A stretch of DNA of 64,000 bases from Acidobacteriota bacterium. Its GTDB lineage: Bacteria; Acidobacteriota; Aminicenantia; Aminicenantales; Saccharicenantaceae. The position numbers and the translations under genes are program-made. How positions within the stretch are numbered: the first letter of the stretch is position 1; every line of letters starts with the position of its first letter. The notes beneath the pieces are model-generated. The model made no database searches. It was not told the origin of the DNA and was given only the letters and a program-made list of their open reading frames with translations. Positions 27,849 to 36,098 of this stretch are shown one piece after another. The stretch spans positions 1 through 64,000 of the forward strand of contig JAWSUF010000012.1 of NCBI GenBank assembly GCA_033549365.1, given 5' to 3'.

Positions 27849-29123
27849 ATGGCTCACAGGACCGGAAAATCAGGCTATGAGCAGCTCATCAAGCGACTCA
27901 ACAAGTTTCCCCAGGGCGTAACGCCTTCCAAGCTCCTCTACGAAATTCTCAAGATGCTCATGAGCGAAAAGGAGGCTTCGCTCGTGGCCCTGATTCCCAT
28001 CAAGCCTTTCACCGCAAAGACAGCCGCCCGAGCCTGGAAGATGCCTCTCCCCGAGGCCGAAAAGGTCCTGGAGACCCTGGCAGGCCGGGCGCTTCTTATT
28101 GATGTTCAAGGCCGAAAAAACCGGTATTACGTCCTGCCGCCGCCCATGGCCGGGTTCTTCGAATTTTCGATGATGAGGCTTCGCGGCGACATCGACCAGA
28201 AAGCCCTGGCCGAACTTTTCTACCAATATATCACCGTCGAGGAAGATTTCATCAAGGCGCTGTTCACCCAGGGTGAAACCCAGCTCGGCCGGGTTTTCGT
28301 CAACGAATCCGTTCTGACGAACGGCAACGCTCTCCACGTCCTCGACTACGAGCGGGCGAGCGAGGTCGTTAAAACGGCCTCCCATCGGGGCATCAGCCTC
28401 TGCTACTGCCGGCACAAAATGGAGCATGCCGGCCGGGCCTGCGACGCGCCCCAGGATATCTGCATGACCTTCAATACCACGGCGGCCTCCCTCGCCCGAC
28501 ACGGCTATGCCCGGTCCGTCGACGTCGCCGAGGGCTTGGCGCTCCTCGACGAGGCCCGGGAACGCAATCTCGTTCAGTTCGGCGAGAACGTCAGGAAGAG
28601 CGTGGGTTTCATCTGCAATTGCTGCGGCTGTTGCTGCGAGGCCATGATCGCCCAGCGCCGCTTCGGACTTCTCCGGCCCGTTCACACGACGAATTTTCTT
28701 CCCGAGATCGATCCCGTTTCGTGCAACGGATGCGGCGAGTGCGTGGCCGTCTGCCCCGTCGAAGCCATGACCCTGATCTCCGCCAACGACCCGGCTCACC
28801 CGCGGAAGAAAAAAGCCAAGCTCGATGAACAGGTCTGTCTGGGATGCGGCATCTGCCTCCGAGTCTGCAAATCGAAGAGCCTCCGGCTCGTCTCGAGGCC
28901 CGAGCGGGTCATCACGCCGCTCGATTCCACCCACAAGGCCGTCCTCATGGCCATCGAGAGGGGCAAGCTCCAGAATCTGGTTTTCGACAACCAGGCGCAC
29001 GCCGGCCACCGGGCCATGGCCGCGATTCTCGGGGTCATCCTGAAGCTTCCGCCGATCAAACAGGCCATGGCCTCGAAGCAGATGAAATCGCGCTATCTCG
29101 AAACCCTGATCGCCCGCCTTTGA
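27849..29123 (+). CDS. 4Fe-4S ferredoxin-type protein with winged-helix-like N-terminus
   Basis: A 424-residue soluble protein. The first 110 residues look like a winged-helix region (KLLYEILKMLMSEKEASLVA, then AWKMPLPEAEKVLETLAGRA). A middle part is Cys-rich: LCYCRHKMEHAGRACDAP near 190, then ICNCCGCCCEA near 257. Two classical 4Fe-4S motifs follow, CNGCGECVAVCP near 297 and CLGCGICLRVCK near 333. The C-terminus is helical. Similar proteins occur in strict anaerobes beside Fe-S oxidoreductases, but their partner is not known. It could be a redox-sensing or electron-carrying protein. The start is the first ATG after the DUF418 stop, 38 bases away. Confidence 0.8.
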   Translation: MAHRTGKSGYEQLIKRLNKFPQGVTPSKLLYEILKMLMSEKEASLVALIPIKPFTAKTAARAWKMPLPEAEKVLETLAGRALLIDVQGRKNRYYVLPPPMAGFFEFSMMRLRGDIDQKALAELFYQYITVEEDFIKALFTQGETQLGRVFVNESVLTNGNALHVLDYERASEVVKTASHRGISLCYCRHKMEHAGRACDAPQDICMTFNTTAASLARHGYARSVDVAEGLALLDEARERNLVQFGENVRKSVGFICNCCGCCCEAMIAQRRFGLLRPVHTTNFLPEIDPVSCNGCGECVAVCPVEAMTLISANDPAHPRKKKAKLDEQVCLGCGICLRVCKSKSLRLVSRPERVITPLDSTHKAVLMAIERGKLQNLVFDNQAHAGHRAMAAILGVILKLPPIKQAMASKQMKSRYLETLIARL

Positions 29124-29264
29124 ACCCAGGGTTGTCGATCTTGCTGCGGTTTTATGAAGGGATTTTCCGCAAGGGCTTTTTAAAATCGCATCCCGGATGA
29201 CGACTTCGGCTGATGCCGGGAGTACCCGGACCGGCCGGACTTCCTGTGCAAAAGGGAAAACATC

Positions 29265-30482
29265 TTAGAGAGAAATCTTGATGCCCACCCTTAAGGAGAA
29301 TCCGGAAAAGTCCAAAACGGCATCCCGGATATTTTTGACCGGATCGGAAAAGTTGATCTGGTTGGGATCCCGGTCGAAGAGTTCCAGCCAGGGATAAGTG
29401 TTGTTGTCGAAGCTCCATTCATAATAGTAGAGCTTGCCGGGCATGGTGACATCGGCTCCCGATGAATTCTTTTCGGAATATTCTCCCTCGAATCCTCCGA
29501 ACCTTGCATATCTCCCGATACCGTCGACCACAAGGGCCATGTTTCGCGACAGCCGGTACTCCAGGCCCAGGCCGCCGTGAAATCCGATCCCCCCGCCGTG
29601 GGTCTTCGTCACGTATTTTGCCCAATACGAGGACCCCGGTGCTTCAGAGAGAAAATCCATGGATTCCTGCCATGTCGCCAGGTAGTAGGCCGCACCGGCA
29701 TTGACAACGACATGGAATCTGCCTCCTTTCAGGAGAGAGTAGAAAACGCCCAGTTTGACGGGGACAGCGCTGAGCGACGTCCCCCGGTCGACCGTCACGA
29801 CCCGTCCCGACCATTGGGAGACGATCCGGCTCTGGCCCTTATCCTTGCCGGCGTGGATATATCCGACACCGAAGCCGATGTCCAGCCGGCTGTTGAGTTC
29901 ATAGACCACCTCGGCTTCCCAATTCGTTCCCGTGTGGATGCTCTCGGTTTCTCCCTCGACGGATATCCCGGATCCCGGTTGCCGCTCGCGGTCCCGCATA
30001 TAAGCAGAATAGGAGGTCCTGTTGGCGGAGGTATCCCCCCCGTCAAGATATCCGAGCCCGCCGGTGAACCTGACGGCAATGCGGCGACCGGGGCCTTGTG
30101 GCGCGGAGGTTTCAGCTGAGGGAACCGCCGGCTCCATGACCGGAGCGGCCTCTTCGGAAACAGCTTCGATGGGGACGACCTCCGCGATATCGGCCGGGCC
30201 GGCCAGGATCTCTATCGTGCTAACATGAATGTGGCCGATGATCGAAGTCTCATCTTGGCCCGGCTGAAAGGCGACCTTGAACCAATCTCCGATCCTCTCA
30301 TCGGACTCCAGGATCGTCCCGGCATGGACCTTCCCGATGATCCGGCTTTCCAGATCGGGGTCAAGCCGGATGTTGGCCGTCGTCACCTTGACCCTCAGCT
30401 TCACGGTTTCGGCCCGGGCCCATCCCACACTAAAAAGAAAAACCAAGAAAACCGCACAAACATAAAAGCATCTGACCCGCAT
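29265..30482 (-). CDS. SH3-domain outer-membrane beta-barrel protein
   Basis: A 405-residue exported protein. A signal peptide ending in GWARA is followed by a bacterial SH3 domain at about 25-92 (VTTANIRLDPDLESRIIGKV, then GDWFKVAF), a Pro/Ala/Glu-rich linker at 93-130, and a C-terminal region of amphipathic beta strands at 130-405, rich in Gly, Tyr and Phe (for example LDIGFGVGYIHAGKDKG). It ends in FSLRVGIKISL, where alternating hydrophobic residues suit the closing strand of an outer-membrane barrel. The likely role is anchoring the envelope or porin-like; not established. Stands alone on the minus strand. Confidence 0.72.
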   Translation of the reverse strand: MRVRCFYVCAVFLVFLFSVGWARAETVKLRVKVTTANIRLDPDLESRIIGKVHAGTILESDERIGDWFKVAFQPGQDETSIIGHIHVSTIEILAGPADIAEVVPIEAVSEEAAPVMEPAVPSAETSAPQGPGRRIAVRFTGGLGYLDGGDTSANRTSYSAYMRDRERQPGSGISVEGETESIHTGTNWEAEVVYELNSRLDIGFGVGYIHAGKDKGQSRIVSQWSGRVVTVDRGTSLSAVPVKLGVFYSLLKGGRFHVVVNAGAAYYLATWQESMDFLSEAPGSSYWAKYVTKTHGGGIGFHGGLGLEYRLSRNMALVVDGIGRYARFGGFEGEYSEKNSSGADVTMPGKLYYYEWSFDNNTYPWLELFDRDPNQINFSDPVKNIRDAVLDFSGFSLRVGIKISL

Positions 30483-30576
30483 CTCTCCCTCCTTATATCC
30501 TCAGAGATTAAACCCCTCTCCAAAGGAGTGGCCTGTTGCATAAGCGGGTTGGAGACAGCATCGGCAACGCCCCTGA

Positions 30577-30786
30577 TTAACAAGACCTTACTGAAATTTT
30601 AGTCCGAAACTGCCGAAATGTCAAAACCGCCCATGCGTAACGATGGAGTTCGCTTTCGAAGGCGACCTTTCGCCGGGGATCTCTCTCGAAATCGACCGTC
30701 TTGAAGTTGACGACAACCCACTCCCTGTCTTCCTTGAAGTTCATGTCGATCGCGCCACGGACAACTCGCCGCAGATCCGCAGCTAA
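30577..30786 (-). pseudogene. Relic of a RecB/AddA-type PD-(D/E)xK nuclease domain
   Basis: The reverse-strand frame between two stops encodes VVRGAIDMNFKEDREWVVVN followed by FKTVDFE and ending in HRYAWAVLTFRQF. This is the exonuclease core of UvrD/AddA-type helicase-nucleases (G-x-IDL...vvDYKT...QlxxYa), with the catalytic Asp of ID kept but DYKT changed to NFKT. There is no start codon, ribosome binding site or helicase part. It is about 70 codons of a deleted gene. Confidence 0.55.
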
Positions 30787-31234
30787 TTATAGAAATCGAG
30801 CCGCGCGGGTCAGGCCGGTTGAGCGGGGCGAAATGAGACCCGAAAATCGACAAAATATCTTCTCTCGGAATCAGTGCTATTCACGATAATGACTCGACCG
30901 GAGGGTCAGCGTCCGACAGGAGCTCCTGAAAGACATCCTCCGGCGGCGGAAGTCTCTCGGCGGTAAAAACGAGCAACCGGGTGCCGACCTTGCCCTCCGG
31001 CTCTAGGAAAGAAAGTCCATCCTGTTGAAAGGGAATGTTCATTGCCGCCCCTCTGAGATTGACATCCCCCCGCCCGCTTCCCCCACAGAGACCCTCGTGT
31101 TTTCCGCCAAGGAGCTTTCTCACGGGACCCTGTTCGGTCTGGGCCCCTCTACGCACCCTCCCCCGCTTCCAAAAGCTGGCCGCTCTGGCTGCTGGAAGTC
31201 GTACATAATAAACAACATTCGCTTTTTCTATCTG
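30787..31234. other. Intergenic region without a convincing gene
   Basis: Mixed-composition sequence between the nuclease relic and an AT-rich inverted repeat. A reverse-strand frame of 91 codons (30881-31156) has no ribosome binding site or recognisable motif and is not called. A 15-base direct repeat, gctctggctgctgga at 31182 and gctttggctgctgga at 31234, begins here and leads into the inverted repeat. Confidence 0.4.
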
Positions 31235-31335
31235 CTTTGGCTGCTGGATATTGTTGATATTAAATAAGATCTAAAAAATCGCGAAATTGATATTTTCCTA
31301 AACATAATATTATCAATATGATCCAGCAGTCAAAG
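31235..31335. repeat. AT-rich imperfect inverted repeat upstream of the second toxin-antitoxin module
   Basis: The left arm CTTTGGCTGCTGGATATTG (31235-31253) is matched by the reverse complement of 31315-31335, CTTTGACTGCTGGATCATATTG, with one mismatch and one three-base gap. Between them lie about 60 AT-rich bases with a second inner inverted repeat, ATTGATA (31286-31292) and TATCAAT (31311-31317). It could be the end repeats of a small mobile element or an operator region. Confidence 0.55.
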
Positions 31336-31379
31336 TCGAAGCTAAAAAGGGTTCAGGCCATGTGGATTTCTGAGGGGAA

Positions 31380-31407
31380 TTGACACCGGCCGCCCGCGTG
31401 ATAGAAT
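31380..31407 (+). promoter_or_regulatory. Sigma70 promoter of the second MntA-HepT module
   Basis: TTGACA (31380-31385), 16 bases, then TAGAAT (31402-31407). The first ATG in the mntA frame starts 6 bases later, and a second ATG at 31428 has AAAGG upstream. The TTG of the -35 box is itself in frame with mntA but is not a start. Confidence 0.6.
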
Positions 31408-31427
31408 TCACCATGAAAGGTTTCCTT

Positions 31428-31847
31428 ATGATCGAAGCGAAGCGGCGGATCGATGCCTTGGCGGCCGATTTCGGCCTCCGGCTCCTTTACGCCTTCGGCA
31501 GCCGCGCCCAAGAAGCCCTCGCCTTGGTGAAAGGGAAAAAGCGTCGTCTTGCCGCCGGGCCCGCCGACCTCGACATCGGGATCATGCCGGAAAAACAGTT
31601 GACCATGAGGGAAAAAGTGAAGATAGCCCAGTCCCTCGAAAGCGTTTTCGGCGTCCCGCGAGTCGACCTCGTCGTCCTTCCCGATGCTCCGGCCTTTCTT
31701 GCGCTGGAGATAGTCAGAGGGGAGCTGCTGTATGCGGCCGACGAGACCGACGAGGCCGAGTACCAGCTCTACGTCATGCGAAGGGCCGCGGATATTTATC
31801 CGTTCGAGAGGATCCGTCGCGAGGCCGTTTTGGGGGCAGGTCGATGA
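31428..31847 (+). CDS. mntA: MntA-like nucleotidyltransferase antitoxin (second module)
   Basis: A nucleotidyltransferase of about 139 residues with the signature LLYAFGSRAQEA followed later by DLDIGIM. The gap between GSR and DLD is about 24 residues, longer than in the first module, and carries a basic insert (KGKKRRLAAG). It is the expected antitoxin for the overlapping hepT. I use ATG 31428, which has AAAGG seven bases upstream. ATG 31413 is the alternative and would make a leaderless transcript, because the -10 box ends five bases before it. The stop overlaps the hepT start by four bases. Confidence 0.82.
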   Translation: MIEAKRRIDALAADFGLRLLYAFGSRAQEALALVKGKKRRLAAGPADLDIGIMPEKQLTMREKVKIAQSLESVFGVPRVDLVVLPDAPAFLALEIVRGELLYAADETDEAEYQLYVMRRAADIYPFERIRREAVLGAGR

Positions 31848-32284
31848 CGAGCGGGAAGATCAGCGAAGCAGTCGTCTCCCGAAGGATCGAATGGGTCAAG
31901 GAAATGCTGGCGGCCATCGAAGAGCTTCCCCTGCGGACCAAGAAGGACTTCCTGCGGGACCGCCATCACGCGGCCGCGGCGGAATCCTACTTGAGAAGAG
32001 CCCTCGAGGCCCTGTTCGATATCGGCCGGCATATTCTGTCGAAGAAGTTCGCCAGCCCGGTCACGGAATACAAAGAGATCGCCCAAGGGCTGTTGGAAAA
32101 GAAAGTCCTGACCCCGAAGGAGGCCGAGCTTCTGAGGGACATGGCCGGTTACAGAAACAGAATGGTGCATTTCTATCATGAAATAGGGCCTCAAGAACTT
32201 TATGAGATCTGCCGGGATCATCTGAAGGATGTCCGCAAGGTGCAGGCGGGCTTGGTTCGCTGGATAGCAAAGAACCGCGTTTGA
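31844..32284 (+). CDS. hepT: HepT-like toxin (second module)
   Basis: A 146-residue all-helical HEPN/HepT protein, the second of its kind in the window. The RX4HXY ribonuclease motif is RNRMVHFY near 105-112. The sequence differs strongly from the first HepT, so the two modules were acquired separately and are not a local duplication. Its ATG overlaps the mntA stop (ATGA), so the two are translationally coupled. A kinase N-terminal relic begins 82 bases downstream. Confidence 0.86.
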   Translation: MTSGKISEAVVSRRIEWVKEMLAAIEELPLRTKKDFLRDRHHAAAAESYLRRALEALFDIGRHILSKKFASPVTEYKEIAQGLLEKKVLTPKEAELLRDMAGYRNRMVHFYHEIGPQELYEICRDHLKDVRKVQAGLVRWIAKNRV

Positions 32285-32365
32285 CATAACCTCGCCCTCG
32301 ACATATATTGATTCACGAAGGGTTTAAGGGGCATGAATCTCATTAGATTCTAGGGGGGTGCCCCA
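32285..32365. other. Short intergenic stretch
   Basis: About 80 bases between hepT and the kinase relic, with a purine-rich ribosome-binding-site-like run (AGGGGGG) just before the relic's GTG. Confidence 0.4.
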
Positions 32366-32434
32366 GTGAAGTGTCCGAAGTGCCGGACCGACGAGATCGG
32401 CCGGGGCGGCATGGGAGTCATGTTTGAGGCCTAG
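32366..32434 (+). pseudogene. Relic of a zinc-ribbon Ser/Thr kinase N-terminus
   Basis: GTG is followed by KCPKCRTD, the start of the zinc ribbon seen in both kinases at 1-6 kb, joined directly to EIGRGGMGVMFEA, the glycine-rich ATP loop, and then TAG. About 55 residues between the two motifs are deleted. The stop sits where the intact genes have the GAG codon after GCC (AED), so a single G-to-T change made it. A ribosome-binding-site-like run is kept upstream. Confidence 0.65.
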
Positions 32435-32596
32435 CGCATGGGAGTTCTTGATCCGCTCGCGACATCTATAGACGACTGGTAGGCAAGACCCGCATCTCGC
32501 AGCGGGGAGCCGGCCGGCGGACTGCACAATCCTAATTTTTTCGAAGCCCAACAACAGGAGCATCTTGAAAACGTTCCGGGATATGCATATTCTTTT
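32435..32596. other. Intergenic stretch after the kinase relic
   Basis: No kinase homology continues past the stop in any frame that I can see. The stretch leads into the AAAGGAGGG ribosome binding site of the peptidase gene. Confidence 0.4.
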
Positions 32597-32626
32597 ATGA
32601 AGGAAAACCGCCGAAAGGAGGGCGCC

Positions 32627-34204
32627 GTGTTCACAATCAAGAGGCTTCACCGAAGTCTGGGGTCCGCACTTCTGCTGGTCATGTTATTTTCAGGAGGGGC
32701 GGTGCCGGCGTCAGCCGCGGCGGCCGCTTATCCCCCCGCCTCGGCCGAGTCCCGGCACACCGCCGAAGTCCTTTTCGACGATCATTTCACCGGCCGGGCG
32801 CTCCGGTTCGATCTCTACCAGATCGGCCACGCCGCCGAGGAACAGGTCGCCGTCGACCGGATCATCGAAGAGCCGCTCTGGCCCGAAAACCGGACCCGGC
32901 TCGTCGATCCCTTCAACCTCGGGCGCTATGCGGTCAAGGTCATCGACGCCGCAACCGGTACGCTGATCTTCTCCCGGGGATTCGACTGCCTGTTCGGGGA
33001 ATATAAAACCACAACCCCGGCCGCCGAAGGCATTCGGCGCGTTTTCCAGAGGCCGGTCCGCATCCCCCATCCGAAGAAGCCTTTCGTTTTTGCGGTGGAG
33101 GTCCGGGATAGGGACAATGTCCTCCAGCCGCTCTTTTCCGCCGAAATCGATCCCGGGGATTATCACATCATCCGCGGGGGGGCGGCCGGAGCGGATACGA
33201 TCTACGAAGTTCAACAGACCGGCGACCCCCTCGAACGCGTGGATGTCGTCATCGTCGCCGAGGGCTACACAGCGGCCGAAGAAGCCAAGTTCCGCGCCGA
33301 CGCCGACCGGATGACCGGCTGGCTCTTCTCGGTCGAGCCTTTCAAGAGCGCCCAGGACCGGTTCAACGTCACGGCCGTCCTGCGTCCGTCCCTCGAATCG
33401 TCCGTGGACGAACCGCGCCAGGGCCTCTTCCGCAAGACCGCCCTCGACGCCTCTTTCAACGCCCTCGACCTCGACCGCTATCTCCTCGTCGACAAACTCC
33501 ATCGCCTCCGCGAGATCGCCTCTCAGGTTCCCTACGACACGATCGTGGTCATGGTCAACAGCCCCCGTTACGGCGGCGGCGGAATCTACAACGACTACTG
33601 CATCACGACGGTCGACAACGTCCGGAGCAAGGACGTCTTCATCCACGAGTTCGGCCATTCCTTCGCCGGCCTGGCCGACGAGTACTACACCTCCGAGGTC
33701 TCCTACAACGAGTTCTATCCCCCGGGAATCGAACCGCTGGAACCCAACATCACGGCCCTTCTCGATCCCGAAAACATCAAGTGGAAAGACCTTCTTTCGC
33801 CCGGCATTCCGATCCCGACCCCGCACGGCAAGGAGGAAATCGAGGCTCTCCAGGACGAACGCCGTAAGAGCCGGGAGGCCGCAGCCCGAGAGATCGAGGA
33901 GGCCAAGGCATCGGGCCTCTCAGGCGAAGCGTTCCTAAACCTCCAGGCCCGGCACAAGGCCGCCGACGATGATTTCGCAAAACGGATCGAGGAGGTCCGC
34001 GCCCGCTTCCGCCATCTCGAAGACAAGGTCGGGGCCTTCGAAGGCGCCGGTTACGCCGCCAAGGGCCTCTTCCGCTCAATGTTGCATTGCCTCATGATCT
34101 CAAGCCCCACGGGCGAGTTCTGCCGCGTCTGTCAGGCCGCCATTTCCCGGATGATCGATTATTACGCCGGAGAGGATGCGCCCGTCCCGGGGCCGCGGCC
34201 CTGA
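32627..34204 (+). CDS. Secreted peptidase of the M64 (IgA peptidase) family
   Basis: A metallopeptidase of 525 residues with a signal peptide (LLVMLFSGGAVPASA). An N-terminal beta domain (about 50-190) precedes the catalytic part, with the zinc motif HEFGHSFAGLADEYY near 342, fitting the M64 pattern HExGHxxxGLxDE. A helical coiled segment at about 400-460 (EEIEALQDERRKSREAA) follows, then a short C-terminal stretch with paired cysteines. GTG 32627 is preferred, because AAAGGAGGG stands five bases upstream; the in-frame ATG 30 bases earlier has no such site. It is probably exported and degrades peptides. It is 17 bases before the macrodomain gene, likely one transcript. Confidence 0.88.
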   Translation: MFTIKRLHRSLGSALLLVMLFSGGAVPASAAAAAYPPASAESRHTAEVLFDDHFTGRALRFDLYQIGHAAEEQVAVDRIIEEPLWPENRTRLVDPFNLGRYAVKVIDAATGTLIFSRGFDCLFGEYKTTTPAAEGIRRVFQRPVRIPHPKKPFVFAVEVRDRDNVLQPLFSAEIDPGDYHIIRGGAAGADTIYEVQQTGDPLERVDVVIVAEGYTAAEEAKFRADADRMTGWLFSVEPFKSAQDRFNVTAVLRPSLESSVDEPRQGLFRKTALDASFNALDLDRYLLVDKLHRLREIASQVPYDTIVVMVNSPRYGGGGIYNDYCITTVDNVRSKDVFIHEFGHSFAGLADEYYTSEVSYNEFYPPGIEPLEPNITALLDPENIKWKDLLSPGIPIPTPHGKEEIEALQDERRKSREAAAREIEEAKASGLSGEAFLNLQARHKAADDDFAKRIEEVRARFRHLEDKVGAFEGAGYAAKGLFRSMLHCLMISSPTGEFCRVCQAAISRMIDYYAGEDAPVPGPRP

Positions 34205-34221
34205 AAAGGGAGGAGGACGGC

Positions 34222-34776
34222 ATGTTTCTGAGAAAAATCAACGGCCTGACGATCGAATGCGTTCGGGGGAATATCGCGGTGCAGCCCGGTTTCGACGCCG
34301 TCGTCAACGCGGCCAACGCCGAACTCAGGCCGGGCGGAGGCGTGGCCGGAGCGATTCACAGGGCCGCGGGTCCGGGACTTGATGAGGAGTGCCGCCCGCT
34401 TGCGCCCATCCGGCCGGGTGAGGCCGTCATCACGGGCGCCCACCGGCTGCCCAACCGCCACGTGATCCACTGCCTCGGCCCGGTTTACGGGCAAGACGAA
34501 CCGTCCGAAGATCTGCTCGCCACTTGTTACCGCAACGCCCTCCACCTTGCGGAAAATCACGGCCTCGGATCCGTCGCCTTTCCGGCGATTTCGGCGGGCG
34601 CTTTCGGCTACCCGCTCGAACCTGCGGCCCGGACGGCCCTGGCGGCGATCGTCGAGGAGGCACCCCGGTTGTCCTGCGTCAAGATCGTCCGTTTCGTACT
34701 GTTTGACGCCGCCGATCTCGAAATGTTCGGCAGCATCCTCGCGGAACTCATTCCGGAAAAAGCCGAAGATGTTTGA
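34222..34776 (+). CDS. Macrodomain protein, probable O-acetyl-ADP-ribose deacetylase
   Basis: A single macrodomain of 184 residues. The first motif is VVNAANAELRPGGGVAGAIH near 30-50 and the second is SVAFPAISAGAFGYPLE near 118-135, both lining the ADP-ribose pocket. Members remove acyl groups from O-acyl-ADP-ribose or mono-ADP-ribose from proteins, nucleic acids or small molecules. The ATG at 34222 is preceded by GGGAGGAGG; an upstream ATG in the frame would overlap the peptidase gene and lacks such a site. It is coupled to the M64 peptidase by a 17-base gap and converges with metK. Confidence 0.9.
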   Translation: MFLRKINGLTIECVRGNIAVQPGFDAVVNAANAELRPGGGVAGAIHRAAGPGLDEECRPLAPIRPGEAVITGAHRLPNRHVIHCLGPVYGQDEPSEDLLATCYRNALHLAENHGLGSVAFPAISAGAFGYPLEPAARTALAAIVEEAPRLSCVKIVRFVLFDAADLEMFGSILAELIPEKAEDV

Positions 34777-34805
34777 CTATTCCACCTGATGGCGGAGGAT
34801 GGTCT

Positions 34806-35978
34806 TCAGCTTTTCCGGCGCGCGGGCAGACCGGCCTCTTTTCTGAGGGCGGCCGCCTTGTCGGTCTTCTCCCAGGTGAAGTCCGGATCGTTGCGGCCGA
34901 AGTGGCCGTAAGCGGAGGTCTTGGTGTAGATCGGACGGCGAAGCTTCAGCGTTTCGATGATGTCTTTGGGCTTGATCGGGAAATGTTTCTTGATCAGTTC
35001 GACAATTTTTGTCTCTGGGATTCTTCCGGTGCCGAACGTGTCGACATGGATCGCCATGGGCGCCGCCACGCCGATGGCGTAGGCGAGCTGGACTTCGCAC
35101 CGGTCGGCCAGGCCGGCCGCCACGATATTTTTGGCGATATAACGGCAGGCGTAGGTGGCACTCCGGTCGACCTTGCTGGGATCCTTTCCGGAGAAGCAGC
35201 CGCCGCCGTGACGGCCCATGCCGCCGTAGGTGTCGACGATGATCTTGCGCCCGGTGACGCCGGTGTCGCCTTCAGGTCCGCCGATCACGAACCGTCCCGT
35301 AGCGTTGATGAAGACCTTGGTTTTCTTGTCCATCCAGCGGCCGCAGACGGGTTCGATGACGTGTTTTCGGATCTCTTTGGCGAGGGTTTTCTCGGAAAGG
35401 TCATCGATATGCTGCTGGGCGATCACTACGGCTTCGACGCGGGCGGGTTTGCCGTCGTGATATTCGACCGTCACCTGGCTCTTGCCGTCCGGGCCGAGGC
35501 TTTTCACAATGCCCTTTTTCCTGACTTTCGCCAGTCTCATGGTCAGCTTGTGGGCGAGCGTGATCGGAAGCGGCATGAGTTCAGGGGTTTCATTGCAGGC
35601 GAAGCCGAACATCATGCCCTGATCGCCCGCTCCCTGCTCCTTGGTCTTCGAGGCGGTCACACCCTTGCAAATGTCCGGGCTCTGAGCATGGATGGCGGAC
35701 CAGACGCCCGCATCCTCGCAGTCGATGCCGAACCGCGGATCGGTGTAGCCGATGTCTTTGAGAGTTTTCCGGACGATTCGCTGGACATCGGCATATCCGT
35801 TGGTCGTGACTTCGCCGGCAATGTGGACCGTGCCCGTCGTCGTCAAGGCTTCGACGGCGACCCGGGAATTCGGATCCTGCCGAAGCAGATCGTCGAGGAT
35901 GGAATCGCTGACCCGGTCGCAGAGCTTATCGGGATGTCCCTCGGTGACGCTTTCGCTCGTAAAATATGTTTTTTTCAT
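34806..35978 (-). CDS. metK: S-adenosylmethionine synthetase
   Basis: A 390-residue enzyme that makes S-adenosylmethionine from methionine and ATP. Motifs are [20 protein letters not shown] at the N-terminus, [10 protein letters not shown] near 115-124, and [16 protein letters not shown] near 260, all conserved ATP and methionine contacts. The start at ATG 35978 is chosen because AAGGAG lies seven bases upstream; a TTG six codons earlier overlaps that site. No SAM riboswitch is recognisable in the 120-base upstream region, only a seven-pair hairpin. Confidence 0.97.
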   Translation of the reverse strand: MKKTYFTSESVTEGHPDKLCDRVSDSILDDLLRQDPNSRVAVEALTTTGTVHIAGEVTTNGYADVQRIVRKTLKDIGYTDPRFGIDCEDAGVWSAIHAQSPDICKGVTASKTKEQGAGDQGMMFGFACNETPELMPLPITLAHKLTMRLAKVRKKGIVKSLGPDGKSQVTVEYHDGKPARVEAVVIAQQHIDDLSEKTLAKEIRKHVIEPVCGRWMDKKTKVFINATGRFVIGGPEGDTGVTGRKIIVDTYGGMGRHGGGCFSGKDPSKVDRSATYACRYIAKNIVAAGLADRCEVQLAYAIGVAAPMAIHVDTFGTGRIPETKIVELIKKHFPIKPKDIIETLKLRRPIYTKTSAYGHFGRNDPDFTWEKTDKAAALRKEAGLPARRKS

Positions 35979-36031
35979 GGCCAACTCCTTGTCCAAGTAA
36001 ATCTAAGCGGACGGCTTAAGCGTAGTATTTT

Positions 36032-36050
36032 AGTCGGGTTTTCCCCGACT
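36032..36050. terminator. Hairpin between the Xaa-Pro peptidase gene and metK
   Basis: AGTCGGG (36032-36038) pairs with CCCGACT (36044-36050) over a five-base loop. On the strand of both flanking genes it is followed by TAAAATACT, a weak T-tract, so termination would be partial; on the plus strand a seven-T run follows 9 bases later. It may end the peptidase transcript before metK. Confidence 0.35.
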
Positions 36051-36098
36051 TTCAAGGTTTTTTTGACGGGAGACGCCGAGCTTCGGGTTGACGATCGT

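Noticed and set aside
30881-31156. 91-codon frame on the minus strand
   Set aside because: No ribosome binding site and no recognisable motif; the end VGTRLLVFTAERLPPPEDVF slightly recalls DUF4384-type tails, but not enough to call.
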